A stretch of DNA of 62,732 bases from SZUA-36 sp964650905 (lineage in GTDB: Bacteria > Pseudomonadota > Gammaproteobacteria > Xanthomonadales > SZUA-36): contig CAZYVH010000006.1 in the NCBI GenBank assembly GCA_964650905.1, positions 1-62,732 on the forward strand, read 5' to 3'. The notes under the pieces are model-generated. The model was not told where the DNA came from. It ran no database searches and saw nothing but the letters and a program-made list of their open reading frames with translations. Position numbers and translations under genes: made by a program. How positions within the stretch are numbered: the stretch's first letter is position 1; every line of letters begins with the position of its first letter. Positions 52,609 to 61,365 of this stretch are shown here, in pieces.

Positions 52609-53594
52609 GCCGTTCAAGACAAATCCCACTTATCGTGTTTCTCATTGCCGCTGCGTACGTACTGTTCAACTCGGTATACACGGTAAGCGAAGTCCAGCAA
52701 GTGATCATTACCCAGTTCGGCAAACCGGTCGGGGAGCCTGTCACAGAGGCCGGGCTGAAAATGAAGCTGCCGTTCATCCAGGCGGTCAATCCGATTGATA
52801 AACGTGTCCTGCCCTGGGATGGCAGCCCCTCGGATATGCCGACCAAGGACAAGCTGTACATCTCGGTGGATTTGTTTGCCCGCTGGAGAATTGTCGACCC
52901 GTTACAGTACTTTTTACGTCTGCGTGATGAACGCAGTGCGCAGTCCAGGCTGGATGATATTCTGGGCAGCGAAACCCGTAACGCCGTTGCCAAGCACGAA
53001 CTCATCGAGATTATTCGCACCACCAAAGACCGCATACCCCTGCGTGATACCCTCTTGACCGGTGCCGAAGGTGAGCTGGACATGGGTACCCTGGTGCCAA
53101 TTCAGAAAGGCCGCAAATCGGTGGAACAGGACATTTTCGCGGCAGCGGCGGAGAAGGTTAAGGTCTTTGGTATTGAGTTGCTGGATATTCGTTTCAAGCG
53201 AATCAACTACAACGCAAGTGTGCGCCCGAAGATCTATGATCGGATGATCAGTGAACGGCGCCAGATTGCGGAAAGGTTCCTCTCAGAAGGTAACGGTGAA
53301 GCGGCCCGAATTCGCGGTGATCGCGTACGTGACCTCGACAAGATTCAGTCTGAAGCATACCGCAAGGTTGAAGAGATTCGCGGTGTGGCGGATGCAAAGG
53401 CCACAGAGATTTACGCCAGGGCGTATAACCAAAGTCCGGCAGCGGCTGCTTTTTATGAATTTACCCGGACCATGCAGGCCTACAAGGACATTATCACCAA
53501 CGACAGCACCCTGGTGCTATCCACCAACAGTGATATGTTCAAATTCCTCAAGGGTATGTCACCGGATCAGGATGGGGCTAACACCAAGCGCTAA
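52605..53594 (+). CDS. hflC: HflC, partner of HflK
   Basis: The 329-residue SPFH protein has one N-terminal helix (about 7-24), the band 7 domain with VIITQFGKPV, RWRIVDPLQYF and AVAKHELIEIIRT, and a helical region (ISERRQIAERFLSEGNGEAA in parts: RRQIAERFLSEG, EAARIRGDR) near 210-260. It ends with a short unstructured tail. With HflK it controls access of membrane proteins to FtsH. It slightly exceeds the usual 290-335 residue range only at its upper end. Confidence 0.95.
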   Translation: MSRSRQIPLIVFLIAAAYVLFNSVYTVSEVQQVIITQFGKPVGEPVTEAGLKMKLPFIQAVNPIDKRVLPWDGSPSDMPTKDKLYISVDLFARWRIVDPLQYFLRLRDERSAQSRLDDILGSETRNAVAKHELIEIIRTTKDRIPLRDTLLTGAEGELDMGTLVPIQKGRKSVEQDIFAAAAEKVKVFGIELLDIRFKRINYNASVRPKIYDRMISERRQIAERFLSEGNGEAARIRGDRVRDLDKIQSEAYRKVEEIRGVADAKATEIYARAYNQSPAAAAFYEFTRTMQAYKDIITNDSTLVLSTNSDMFKFLKGMSPDQDGANTKR

Positions 53595-53700
53595 GGTTTG
53601 AGCCATCTTGCCAAATGTGTACGGTCCATTAAATATAGTCATGGCGACCTGATCTGACAATTACCAGTTTTTCGGAAGCAACCGCCAGGTTAAATGCAGT

Positions 53701-53775
53701 TCAGTTCACGTACTTTTCCTGCCAGATTTCTTTACCGTCGATGATGCGCATCACACTGTTCTTCCACAGCACATC
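53701..53775 (-). pseudogene. Possible C-terminal coding relic
   Basis: A 24-codon stretch ending in TGA reads WKNSVMRIIDGKEIWQEKY in its centre, which looks protein-like. A TAA stop stands directly upstream, and a second frame (VNERTGV) is open there, so a frameshifted remnant is possible. I cannot name the parent gene. Confidence 0.25.
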
Positions 53776-53851
53776 TTACGCCGGTGCGTTCATTCACAAT
53801 TGGTGCACAAACACATTCTGAAAAATTGAGTGGCTGGATAGAAAAACCCAT

Positions 53852-53893
53852 GCCGGGATACTCGTTGGTAAAAAAACAGACCGAGTACCCGGC
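53852..53893. other. Strong hairpin of unknown role
   Basis: GCCGGG and TACTCG (53852-53857, 53859-53864) pair with CGAGTA and CCCGGC (53882-53887, 53888-53893) around one bulged A and a 17-base A-rich loop. No T-run follows on either strand. Confidence 0.5.
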
Positions 53894-54035
53894 TCCATAC
53901 CCGGAGATGAACTGGTTTTAGTCAGTAATTCCATGAATGAGCAGGTTGGTACCAGCACTCACTTTGTTGTATCTACTAATTTGATCTACAATAGATATTT
54001 CGAGATTGGGAAGACTTTGGAATCAAGAAACAACC

Positions 54036-54266
54036 ATGGCTAAAAAAAAACCGGTCTTCCATTCTTGCTGTGTTTTATTGGTAGGTATTCTGCTTTTGAC
54101 CGGTTGTGATACACAAGAGTCAAAAAGCACTGTACTTCAGGATAATAGCCAGCAAAAAAATAAAAAGGCCACACAAGCAGACCTGTGTGAAGAAATCCGC
54201 GCACGCAAGGCCCGTGGCGAACCACCTCCTGTAACGCTGGCTCCCGGGAAAGTTGATTGCAACTGA
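54036..54266 (+). CDS. Small lipoprotein, unknown function
   Basis: The 76-residue protein has a clear lipoprotein signal: basic start (AKKK), hydrophobic core and lipobox LLTGC near residue 25. The mature part is short, hydrophilic and Lys/Gln-rich, with two more Cys. No family is recognised. ATG at 54036 was chosen over 54006 because the signal starts there. It is the first of four exported-protein genes in this A+T-richer stretch. Confidence 0.55.
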   Translation: MAKKKPVFHSCCVLLVGILLLTGCDTQESKSTVLQDNSQQKNKKATQADLCEEIRARKARGEPPPVTLAPGKVDCN

Positions 54267-54495
54267 AATGCCAGGCAACTCTATCAGGAAAAACCAGAAC
54301 CGTTGGTGGGGAACCATGACAAGTTCTGGAGAACTGTCATTTGAGTACAGAAAAGGTGAAGAGATGTAGAAGGTAGCCTTGTAGAGCACACATATCAATT
54401 GCTGACACGCCGGAATCAGGTTTAATGACAAGCACACATAATTATTACTTCATCAGATTATTACTTCATCAAGCCCAATTAATACGGCCAATATA
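54267..54495. other. Intergenic spacer
   Basis: About 230 bases. I see a tandem attattacttcatca repeat (near 54440-54472) and nothing else recognisable. Confidence 0.4.
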
Positions 54496-55566
54496 ATGGC
54501 AGCAGGTCACAAGCGCATGCACAATAATACTGCACCCACAAATAAAGCTACAAAATGGAATCTGCGACGAAAACTCCTGATTACCGCAGTGTTGTTCGTC
54601 TGCGCATCAACACAATCTGGCTCGGTGTGGGCAATATCATACGTAAGCCTGATGGATGAATGCCCTGTACCTTCAACTGAAGGCATGGACGCAGGTGAAT
54701 GCTCAGAACTGGAAGCAGAAAAAGATCTGGTAAAAGGTGTATTAAAATGTGCTGAGACCTTTCAAAGCAAGGTAAAAAAGGAACATAGGCTGAAGTTCAA
54801 TAAAATTGAAAAGGCAGATAAAACAATTCAGGCAGCTTATCGAAAAGCCTTACCCAAGTTACGTGGTCCATTACGAGATTACAAATACTACCGTGAACAA
54901 TATTTGAAAAAACGTGGTAAATGGGAAATTTGGGAAAAACTACGTCAAAGGGTAATTGTATTAAAAGATTGGTATGGTCGTGCCTCGAAACGTGTAAAAA
55001 GTGCACGCGAGGAAGCTGGTATCTTGACGGATGCTTACGAAACATGCTTAGAGGAAGCAAATAATAAGGAAGATGACAATGCAGTAGTGCAGCCTGAGGC
55101 AGCAATACAACCAAATGAGCTTGAAGAAGAGGAACAAAACAGCCCGGAACAAGCGCTTTTTAGCGAAAAGGCAAGGCTTTTCATGCGGAAGAAAATTTCT
55201 CACCAGCAATACGAAAATTTGCTCATAATGAACAGGGATGTTCAATGGTTAAATGATGAGGCCGCTTTAAACGGATTTGCTGCTCTCAATCAGTATATTG
55301 AGAATCCCCTCAGAGGCATAACTGATGAGGAGCTTCAAGGGCTGAGAAATTTAATAGGGGAACGAAGGGACCGTAATCCGGGATGGGGTCCTGCGTTGGA
55401 TGCGATTTTAGCGCAGACCCATGCGGTAGCATCCGAAATGCAGCAAGCTACCGGTGATGCCCTGAGAAAGCTTGGGGGAAGCCCTGAAGAGTGCACTCCA
55501 GGATCAGATGGTGTTGTGGATTGTGGGGTAACAGATTTAAGAGAGAATCATCCAAGACAACAGTAA
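54496..55566 (+). CDS. Exported helical protein, unknown function
   Basis: The 356-residue protein has an N-terminal basic region and hydrophobic core (about 27-42), with likely cleavage near SVWAIS. The mature part is highly charged and helical. Residues 75-195 are Lys/Glu-rich with coiled-coil character (KVKKEHRLKFNKIEKADKT in parts: KVKKEHRLK, NKIEKADKT). Residues 196-220 are acidic (ELEEEEQ). Six Cys are scattered: CPVP, CSEL, CAET, CLEE and two near the end (ECTPGSDGVVDCG). That end, ...DGVVDCG, recalls the ending of the gene at 56524 (DHDC). Confidence 0.55.
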   Translation: MAAGHKRMHNNTAPTNKATKWNLRRKLLITAVLFVCASTQSGSVWAISYVSLMDECPVPSTEGMDAGECSELEAEKDLVKGVLKCAETFQSKVKKEHRLKFNKIEKADKTIQAAYRKALPKLRGPLRDYKYYREQYLKKRGKWEIWEKLRQRVIVLKDWYGRASKRVKSAREEAGILTDAYETCLEEANNKEDDNAVVQPEAAIQPNELEEEEQNSPEQALFSEKARLFMRKKISHQQYENLLIMNRDVQWLNDEAALNGFAALNQYIENPLRGITDEELQGLRNLIGERRDRNPGWGPALDAILAQTHAVASEMQQATGDALRKLGGSPEECTPGSDGVVDCGVTDLRENHPRQQ

Positions 55567-55595
55567 TTACGAAGTTGCTCCGGGAGCTGGTTGAG

Positions 55596-56438
55596 ATGAC
55601 AACAAAAAGAGAAAATATGCGATACCTGTTTTCCATACTTTTCGGTATGGCTTTATTGCTTATTTGCCATCAGAGTCAAGCAATTAATAACACTGGACTG
55701 GCAGACAAACCTCTTGAAGGTCAGGTCATCGCTGATTTCAGGCCTTCATCTGCTGTTGAATGTAGTGACATATGTGATTTGTCACATCGGCTAAACCTTC
55801 AATATGTCACCGAGGTTGAAAAAATTGACCCTATGCAGCGAAGGGTTGAACGTCTGCAAAGTATGGAAAATGTGGAACAGGAATTGTTATCTGCCACAGA
55901 GCAACTAATGCAACAGCAAGAAAAGGTGAAAAAACTGCTGCGTAGCTCAAAGGAACAGGAGAATAAGTGTGATAAATGCTCCTCAGAGGATTTGCTCAGT
56001 GGAAGCGTAACCAATGAAGCGATGATAGCACTGTCTTTGTATAGTGCCATGCAGGGCAGTCAGTCCGTTGGCGCGGACAAAATGACTGAAGATGTCATTG
56101 CTTATATGCGACAAGCTACAGAGGGGCATTATCGATTTGATTATAAAGATAACCCCAGCAGTTACTATGAGATACGTGTAAGTGTTGAGTCAGAACCTCG
56201 CCCAGATGGCAGTGGATGGAAACCTGCTGGTGTTGATTCAGATACCGGTGCAAAAATTTATCATCGTATAGTCAATAACAATAATCACTTTTTCCTGATA
56301 GGAGGGAATGGCGACATATGGTTATTGGTTAGTACACAGCGTAACAGATCAAATTCTTCACCAGACTTTGAGCGGAGTACTGCTGTCAGCCGATACCGAA
56401 AATTACTACGGTTCGCGAAGGAGAATGGTATTTACTAG
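55596..56438 (+). CDS. Exported protein with central coiled coil, unknown function
   Basis: The 280-residue protein has a signal peptide (about 7-30, cleavage near SQAIN) and a short CSDICD motif near residue 58. A coiled coil follows near 75-125 (ENVEQELLSATEQLMQQQEK, at 20 residues) and then CDKCSS. The C-terminal half (about 150-270) is mixed and unrecognised. GGGAG lies 9 bases before the ATG. It starts 29 bases after the preceding gene, so they are probably one operon. Confidence 0.55.
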   Translation: MTTKRENMRYLFSILFGMALLLICHQSQAINNTGLADKPLEGQVIADFRPSSAVECSDICDLSHRLNLQYVTEVEKIDPMQRRVERLQSMENVEQELLSATEQLMQQQEKVKKLLRSSKEQENKCDKCSSEDLLSGSVTNEAMIALSLYSAMQGSQSVGADKMTEDVIAYMRQATEGHYRFDYKDNPSSYYEIRVSVESEPRPDGSGWKPAGVDSDTGAKIYHRIVNNNNHFFLIGGNGDIWLLVSTQRNRSNSSPDFERSTAVSRYRKLLRFAKENGIY

Positions 56439-56523
56439 TGTACTGTATCGTACACATGACCCTTGCGCATAGCAAGATCGATATATACCTGAATTTCGAG
56501 AGTTCGGGAGGGAGTATTGTAAA

Positions 56524-57177
56524 ATGCTGGCAGTATTTAAATTTTTTAACCTGCTTACAATCGTCCTCTTTGCTATTGCTAACGCAGAGGCAGAGCAGCC
56601 AGTGGATGTCAATACGTCCATCAACACTGATGCACAATCCATCTACAAGGATCAACTGGCTCGTTATAACAGCATTGTAAGCCAAACAAATAAGGCTTGG
56701 AGCAATTATGCGGCTTACTCAAAACAAGCGTATAACAATTTCAATGACCCGAATACGTTTACTCCAGCCTTCAATCAGGCACAATCTTCTTTGAGAAGAT
56801 ATGCAGACCTCTGGCACAACTATTACGCCACCACTCAAACCAACATAAATGGATTACTTTCCAGGTACGAGAATTATCCCAGCCTGGTCACCTGGCTTAA
56901 CAAATGGAATGCACAGGAACATGCTGCATTGAACCAGATAATGGATTATGTTGGTACCGAAGCCCGGCGGATGCAGGCCTGGAGTGATGCATCACAACAA
57001 AATAGCAGACAACGTAACCAGCAAGTATTAATACGGCCCAGTCCCACAGGACAAAATAATGGCAACAACAAAAAGAAAAGGCCAGGTGTTATTGGGAATA
57101 CCCCAAAGGATTGTTCTGATATAACCATATTGGGTGAGGATCATGATTGTATTACTACCTACGGCAATCCACCGTGA
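56524..57177 (+). CDS. Exported Asn/Gln-rich protein, unknown function
   Basis: The 217-residue protein has a signal peptide (cleavage near ANAEA or AEAEQ) and a helical region (about 30-160) rich in Asn, Gln, Tyr and Trp (NKAWSNYAAYSKQAYNN). A low-complexity basic segment (NNGNNKKKRPG) follows near 180 and then a short end with two Cys. GGGAG precedes the ATG. No family is recognised. The composition differs clearly from the housekeeping genes around it. Confidence 0.55.
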   Translation: MLAVFKFFNLLTIVLFAIANAEAEQPVDVNTSINTDAQSIYKDQLARYNSIVSQTNKAWSNYAAYSKQAYNNFNDPNTFTPAFNQAQSSLRRYADLWHNYYATTQTNINGLLSRYENYPSLVTWLNKWNAQEHAALNQIMDYVGTEARRMQAWSDASQQNSRQRNQQVLIRPSPTGQNNGNNKKKRPGVIGNTPKDCSDITILGEDHDCITTYGNPP

Positions 57178-57214
57178 GGTGGTTGGGCTTTAACGGCCAT
57201 CACAGGCCGCACGC

Positions 57215-57892
57215 ATGCTTATTTCCGATAGCCATGAATTTATTTTTTTACAGATGCGCAAGGTTGCGAGCACCAGCATGGCGGAAATACTGCGCCCGCT
57301 GGCCATAACTGCACCGAACGGCAGACTGGCACATCTTAAAAGCCGCACAAGGCTCGAATGGAATTACCAGCGCCACCATTTTCGCCTCCATGAGGACATG
57401 CTGGCCGTCAAACGGCGTATGCCGTCAGAGCGCTTTGAGCGCTATTTCAAGTTTACCTTTGTACGCAATCCCTGGGAACGATTGGTATCAGAATACGAAT
57501 ATATCCTGACCCGGCCAGAACATGGGCGCAACAGACGTATCCGGCGTCTGGACGGTTTTATTGATTTTATTCGCTTGCAGATTAAACGTAATGATTCTTT
57601 TCAATTCAATATGTTATCTGATAAACATAATAATTTACTTGTAGATTTTATTGGAAAGTTTGAAACCCTTGAACAAGACTGGAAAACCGTCTGTGAACGT
57701 ATCGGTATCCCCTGCAGCCCACTGCCACGCAAGAATGTGACGAGGCGTAAACCGGTCCAGGATTATTTTGATCACGACAGCATTGCACTGGTTGCCAAAC
57801 ATTGGGCCAGGGAAATCAAGCTGTTCGACTACAGTTTTGAATCATTGGCACCTATTCCACAGAGCTATCGGGAGCCTCAGACGCCGCAGTGA
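57215..57892 (+). CDS. Sulfotransferase family 2 domain protein
   Basis: The 225-residue protein has RKVASTSM near residue 15 for the PAPS 5'-phosphosulfate and FKFTFVRNPWERLVSEY near 80 for the 3'-phosphate, both typical of carbohydrate sulfotransferases (PF03567-type). It has no signal peptide, so it acts in the cytoplasm on a nucleotide- or lipid-linked glycan or small molecule (inference). It lies 38 bases after the A+T-rich cluster but has ordinary composition. Confidence 0.8.
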   Translation: MLISDSHEFIFLQMRKVASTSMAEILRPLAITAPNGRLAHLKSRTRLEWNYQRHHFRLHEDMLAVKRRMPSERFERYFKFTFVRNPWERLVSEYEYILTRPEHGRNRRIRRLDGFIDFIRLQIKRNDSFQFNMLSDKHNNLLVDFIGKFETLEQDWKTVCERIGIPCSPLPRKNVTRRKPVQDYFDHDSIALVAKHWAREIKLFDYSFESLAPIPQSYREPQTPQ

Positions 57893-57989
57893 CACGCGCC
57901 AGACGATTGCTCAGGTATAAAACATAGCCCGTACCGTCAAAATCCAGTTCAAATGGCGCTACATATTGACCGTCCCGGGGTGCGTGCAG
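57852..57989 (-). CDS. Possible 45-residue protein from a CTG start
   Basis: The frame encodes HAPRDGQYVAPFELDFDG and on to SNRLARVTAAS before its stop, and looks protein-like. The frame opens at a TGA that overlaps the end of the upstream gene (57997-59541). There is no ATG, GTG or TTG; CTG at 57989 has a GGGGTTAG sequence upstream. Its end overlaps the 3' end of the convergent sulfotransferase gene by 41 bases. It may instead be a decayed C-terminal fragment. Confidence 0.3.
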   Translation of the reverse strand: MHAPRDGQYVAPFELDFDGTGYVLYLSNRLARVTAASEAPDSSVE

Positions 57990-57996
57990 TATCTGT

Positions 57997-59541
57997 CTAA
58001 CCCCAATGTGTCAGATCCCCCGGGTCCTCCACGCGGAGCAAGCGCTCTTTGTCATTGAGAGGATCATGGTGTGCCATCTGATGCTCGAGCACGGCAAGGT
58101 CCGCATCTGATGCATCAGTTCCCTGCGCCATACGCTTGTGGATACGTTGCCTCAGCACCTCTGGCGATGCGCTGCAATCCACGATAACGGGCCGGGCCCC
58201 AAGGGTCCGTGCTAGCTCGATGAACCGGCCCCGCCATGCCCGTTTCAGAAAGGCAGCATCCGCGATCATGTTGAAACCGGACCTGAGCCCCGTTTCACAG
58301 TGCCTGGCGAGTTTCGTGTAGGTTTTCAAGCTGGCCGAAGCGGAATACAGCCCCACTTCAATACCTGACGCTGAACGCTGCAGGCGGCCAGGCCCATGCA
58401 GGCGTTTTCGCTCCAGGTCGCTACGCACACGGACGGCCGGCAGGGTGGTGATCAGAGTGTCGCTGCTGTGGGTCTTGCCTGAACCCGAAAAACCGTGCAT
58501 CAGAACCAGCCAGGGATGAGGGAGCGCATGCATCAATTCGCTGGCCAGGCTGAGGTACAAACGGGCCCTGATGGCGTGCTCACCACGTGCGTCCTCACGC
58601 AGTTGTTCGGTCTGGATGGCAGCGACCTTGAGACGTACCATGCAACGATAAACCAGGTAGAAACGCAGCACAGCCAGGCCTTCATAGTCGCCTGTTTCCT
58701 CCAGCCAGGTATTGAGGAAAACATAGGCAAGGTCTGGCCTTTCCCGCGCCATCAGGTCCATAACCAGGAATGCGATGTCACTGACCATGTCGATCCAGCG
58801 CAGCCCGGGATCAAATTCAAGGCTGTCAAAGGGGCAGATACGACCGTTTCGTTCAAACAGGTTGGCCAGGTGAAGGTCGCCGTGGCACTCACGCACAAAA
58901 CCTGCTGCAGCACGCTTTGAGAATATCGGTTTCAAGCTCTCCGCCTGTTCCCGGGTCCAGCTTTGAATGGTCTTGATCTGCCGGCGCGATGCCGCGCTGA
59001 TGTGGCTACCCTTGAGGTGGGTAAAATTGTTCAGTGCTGATCTGCACGCGTTTTCAGCAGACTGTTCGGGACCCACACCTTCCCTGGCCGGCAGATGGCT
59101 GTAGAATGCTGCCAGCCCCACCGCGGCGGCGCGCAGGTCTTCAGCCTTGACCTTGCCTGCTTCAAGCCGGCGGTCCAGCCTGGCTTCAGCCGGAAACTGA
59201 CGCATGCGCACCGCGTATTCCATGGCCGGTTCAATACCGATCCTGGCATGACCGTCGCGCAGACCGATCGGCACGACATCCAGGTAGATGTCATCCGAAT
59301 TACGTCGGTTCAAACGCAGTTCCTCTTCACAAAAATATTTGCGCCGGTCCAGGCTGGAAAAATCGACAAATCCCAGGTCGACCGGCTTTTTAATTTTGTA
59401 AGCGTACTGGCCGGTCAGAAACACCCAGGAGATGTGGGTTTCGATAAGTTGCACCCTGCCAACGGCGTGGGGGTAAGCGTCCGGTTTTAGCAGCTCGCTA
59501 ACCCATGCCGGGTGACTATCTATTTGGGCTCTGCTACCCAC
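57997..59541 (-). CDS. Aminoglycoside phosphotransferase-like / AAA ATPase fusion protein
   Basis: The 514-residue protein joins two domains. The first (about 1-320) is kinase-like, with VRECHGDLHLANLF as the catalytic loop and CPFDSLEFDPGLRWIDMVSDIAFL (parts: PFDSLEFDPGLRW, DMVSDIAFL) as the metal loop. The second (about 340-510) is a P-loop kinase with VLMHGFSGSGKTHSSD. This COG2187/COG0645 pairing is common in proteobacteria; the substrate is unknown. The GTG start at 59541 overlaps the upstream gene by 22 bases. Confidence 0.85.
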   Translation of the reverse strand: MGSRAQIDSHPAWVSELLKPDAYPHAVGRVQLIETHISWVFLTGQYAYKIKKPVDLGFVDFSSLDRRKYFCEEELRLNRRNSDDIYLDVVPIGLRDGHARIGIEPAMEYAVRMRQFPAEARLDRRLEAGKVKAEDLRAAAVGLAAFYSHLPAREGVGPEQSAENACRSALNNFTHLKGSHISAASRRQIKTIQSWTREQAESLKPIFSKRAAAGFVRECHGDLHLANLFERNGRICPFDSLEFDPGLRWIDMVSDIAFLVMDLMARERPDLAYVFLNTWLEETGDYEGLAVLRFYLVYRCMVRLKVAAIQTEQLREDARGEHAIRARLYLSLASELMHALPHPWLVLMHGFSGSGKTHSSDTLITTLPAVRVRSDLERKRLHGPGRLQRSASGIEVGLYSASASLKTYTKLARHCETGLRSGFNMIADAAFLKRAWRGRFIELARTLGARPVIVDCSASPEVLRQRIHKRMAQGTDASDADLAVLEHQMAHHDPLNDKERLLRVEDPGDLTHWG

Positions 59542-61118
59542 GACCGCGCATCAGCCTTCATCCAGTCACCCCGCCAGCCATCGGGTATGCAATCATCGGA
59601 CAGCAGACAGCCTACTGCAACCGGAGGGTACATTTCATCGTAATTTTTGACCACCGGGCCGACCACACGCTGGTGGATATGATGCGGCGCCAGCTGATCA
59701 AACCTTTCCAGGCCGGCAGCGGCCAGTACCTCGAGCAGGTTTTCGATCATCGCCTGGTGGTATTTAAAAACGCGTTCACCCTTGCTCTTTATATCCAGCG
59801 CCGTGTAACGCGCCGGGTCCTGGGTGGCAATGCCGGTCGGGCATTTATCGGTATTGCAGCTGCGTGACTGCAAACAACCCAGCGCAAACATCATGGCGCG
59901 GGCGGCATTGACCGTATCGGCGCCGAGCGCCAGCAAGCGGATCACGTGAAAGGCGGAAACGGCCTTGCCGGACGCGATCAAACGGATATCCCCGCGCAAA
60001 CCGATACCGGTCAGCGCACGGTTGGCAAATACCAGCGCATCCCTTAATGGCATGCCAACCGAATTGGTCAGTTCAATGGGCGCCGCACCGGTACCACCTT
60101 CCGAACCGTCGATGGTAATAAAGTCCGGTGTGATGCCGCTTTCCAGCATGGCTTTGCAGATGGCGAGGAACTCACTTTTGTTCCCGATGCATAATTTGAA
60201 CCCAACCGGCTTGCCAGCGGACAATTCACGCAGGCGCACGACGAACTGTAACAAGCCCAGCGGTGAGTCAAAGGCCGTGTGCGCCGGTGGCGAAACAACG
60301 TCCTGACCCATGGGCACATGCCGTATGGCGGCAATTTCCTCCGTCAGCTTGGCGGCGGGCAGTATCCCGCCGTGACCCGGTTTGGCACCCTGGGAGAGCT
60401 TTATTTCGATCATCTTGACTTCGGGCCGGATGGCTCCGGCTTTGAATTTATCTGCATCGAAATCACCCGTTTCAGTACGGCAGCCAAAATAGCCCGTGCC
60501 GATCTGCCAGATAACATCTGCCCCATACTTCAGGTGGTACGAACTCAGACCACCCTCACCGGTATTGTGCGCAAAGCCACCCATCCGGGCACCCTTGTTG
60601 AGCGCCATGATGGCATTTTTACTCAGCGCACCAAAACTCATGGCCGATATATTCAACGGCGACGCGGCGTACGGCTGTGAGCAGTTTTTATCACCGAAGA
60701 TGACCCGTGGGTCATGTTCGCTTATCTGTTTTGGTGCAAGTGAATGATTGATCCATTCGTAACCGTCACGATAGACATCAAAAATGGTGCCAAACGGCCG
60801 TGTGTCCCTGACCCCCTTGGCACGCTGGTAAACCAATGCCCGGAATTCACGGCTGATGGGTCGGCCATTGGTGTCGGTTTCAACAAAATATTGCTGGATT
60901 TCCTTACGTATGGATTCAAACAGGAAGCGAATATGACCGAGTACCGGGTAAAGCCGCAGGATCGTATGACGTTTTTGCAGTATGTCGTAAATACCCAGCA
61001 CGATAAGTGGGACCAGCACCACTAGCAACCACAGTACCGGCTTCCACCAGGCAGACCATACCAGGATCAGAAATACCGAAACAACACCTGAAACCACGAA
61101 CCCCTGTTTGACCGTCAT
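59520..61118 (-). CDS. FMN-binding glutamate synthase family protein
   Basis: The 532-residue protein has two N-terminal helices (about 8-48) and a glutamate synthase alpha-subunit-like FMN barrel. Family marks are ISAMSFGALSKNAI, GEGGLSSYH, QGAKPGHGGILP, TIDGSEGGTGAAP and the Cys cluster LGCLQSRSCNTDKCPTGIA (a 3Fe-4S type site). It lacks the glutaminase domain, and no small subunit is adjacent. Such membrane-anchored single-domain proteins are widespread; their exact reaction is uncertain. It is the first gene of a pair with the fusion protein. Confidence 0.87.
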   Translation of the reverse strand: MTVKQGFVVSGVVSVFLILVWSAWWKPVLWLLVVLVPLIVLGIYDILQKRHTILRLYPVLGHIRFLFESIRKEIQQYFVETDTNGRPISREFRALVYQRAKGVRDTRPFGTIFDVYRDGYEWINHSLAPKQISEHDPRVIFGDKNCSQPYAASPLNISAMSFGALSKNAIMALNKGARMGGFAHNTGEGGLSSYHLKYGADVIWQIGTGYFGCRTETGDFDADKFKAGAIRPEVKMIEIKLSQGAKPGHGGILPAAKLTEEIAAIRHVPMGQDVVSPPAHTAFDSPLGLLQFVVRLRELSAGKPVGFKLCIGNKSEFLAICKAMLESGITPDFITIDGSEGGTGAAPIELTNSVGMPLRDALVFANRALTGIGLRGDIRLIASGKAVSAFHVIRLLALGADTVNAARAMMFALGCLQSRSCNTDKCPTGIATQDPARYTALDIKSKGERVFKYHQAMIENLLEVLAAAGLERFDQLAPHHIHQRVVGPVVKNYDEMYPPVAVGCLLSDDCIPDGWRGDWMKADARSWVAEPK

Positions 61119-61365
61119 CGTTTCTTCACCATCAGGATTTTCATCCCCTCAAGGATCGGTATCGTGGGTACAATCTTACATGAAGTTGGGTTTGACGGAC
61201 ACGCGATTCCAATTCCACAGCAGCCTTTTCACATGCCGGCGCTAACAAGCCGGTGCACGAAATGAATCGGGATGATAGTATGCGGTGTTGTACGATAGCA
61301 ATTGCCGGCAGAGGGCAGCAGCGCTGACCCGGCCGGCAGCTTCACATTTACGTTGGGGAATAACA

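Larger units (their letters stand above)
53595..54035. other. Non-coding region after hflC, with a hairpin and a coding relic
   Basis: About 440 bases with no full gene. The minus-strand relic at 53701-53775 and the hairpin at 53852-53893 lie here. The region marks the change from G+C-richer hflKC to the A+T-richer island genes. Confidence 0.45.
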
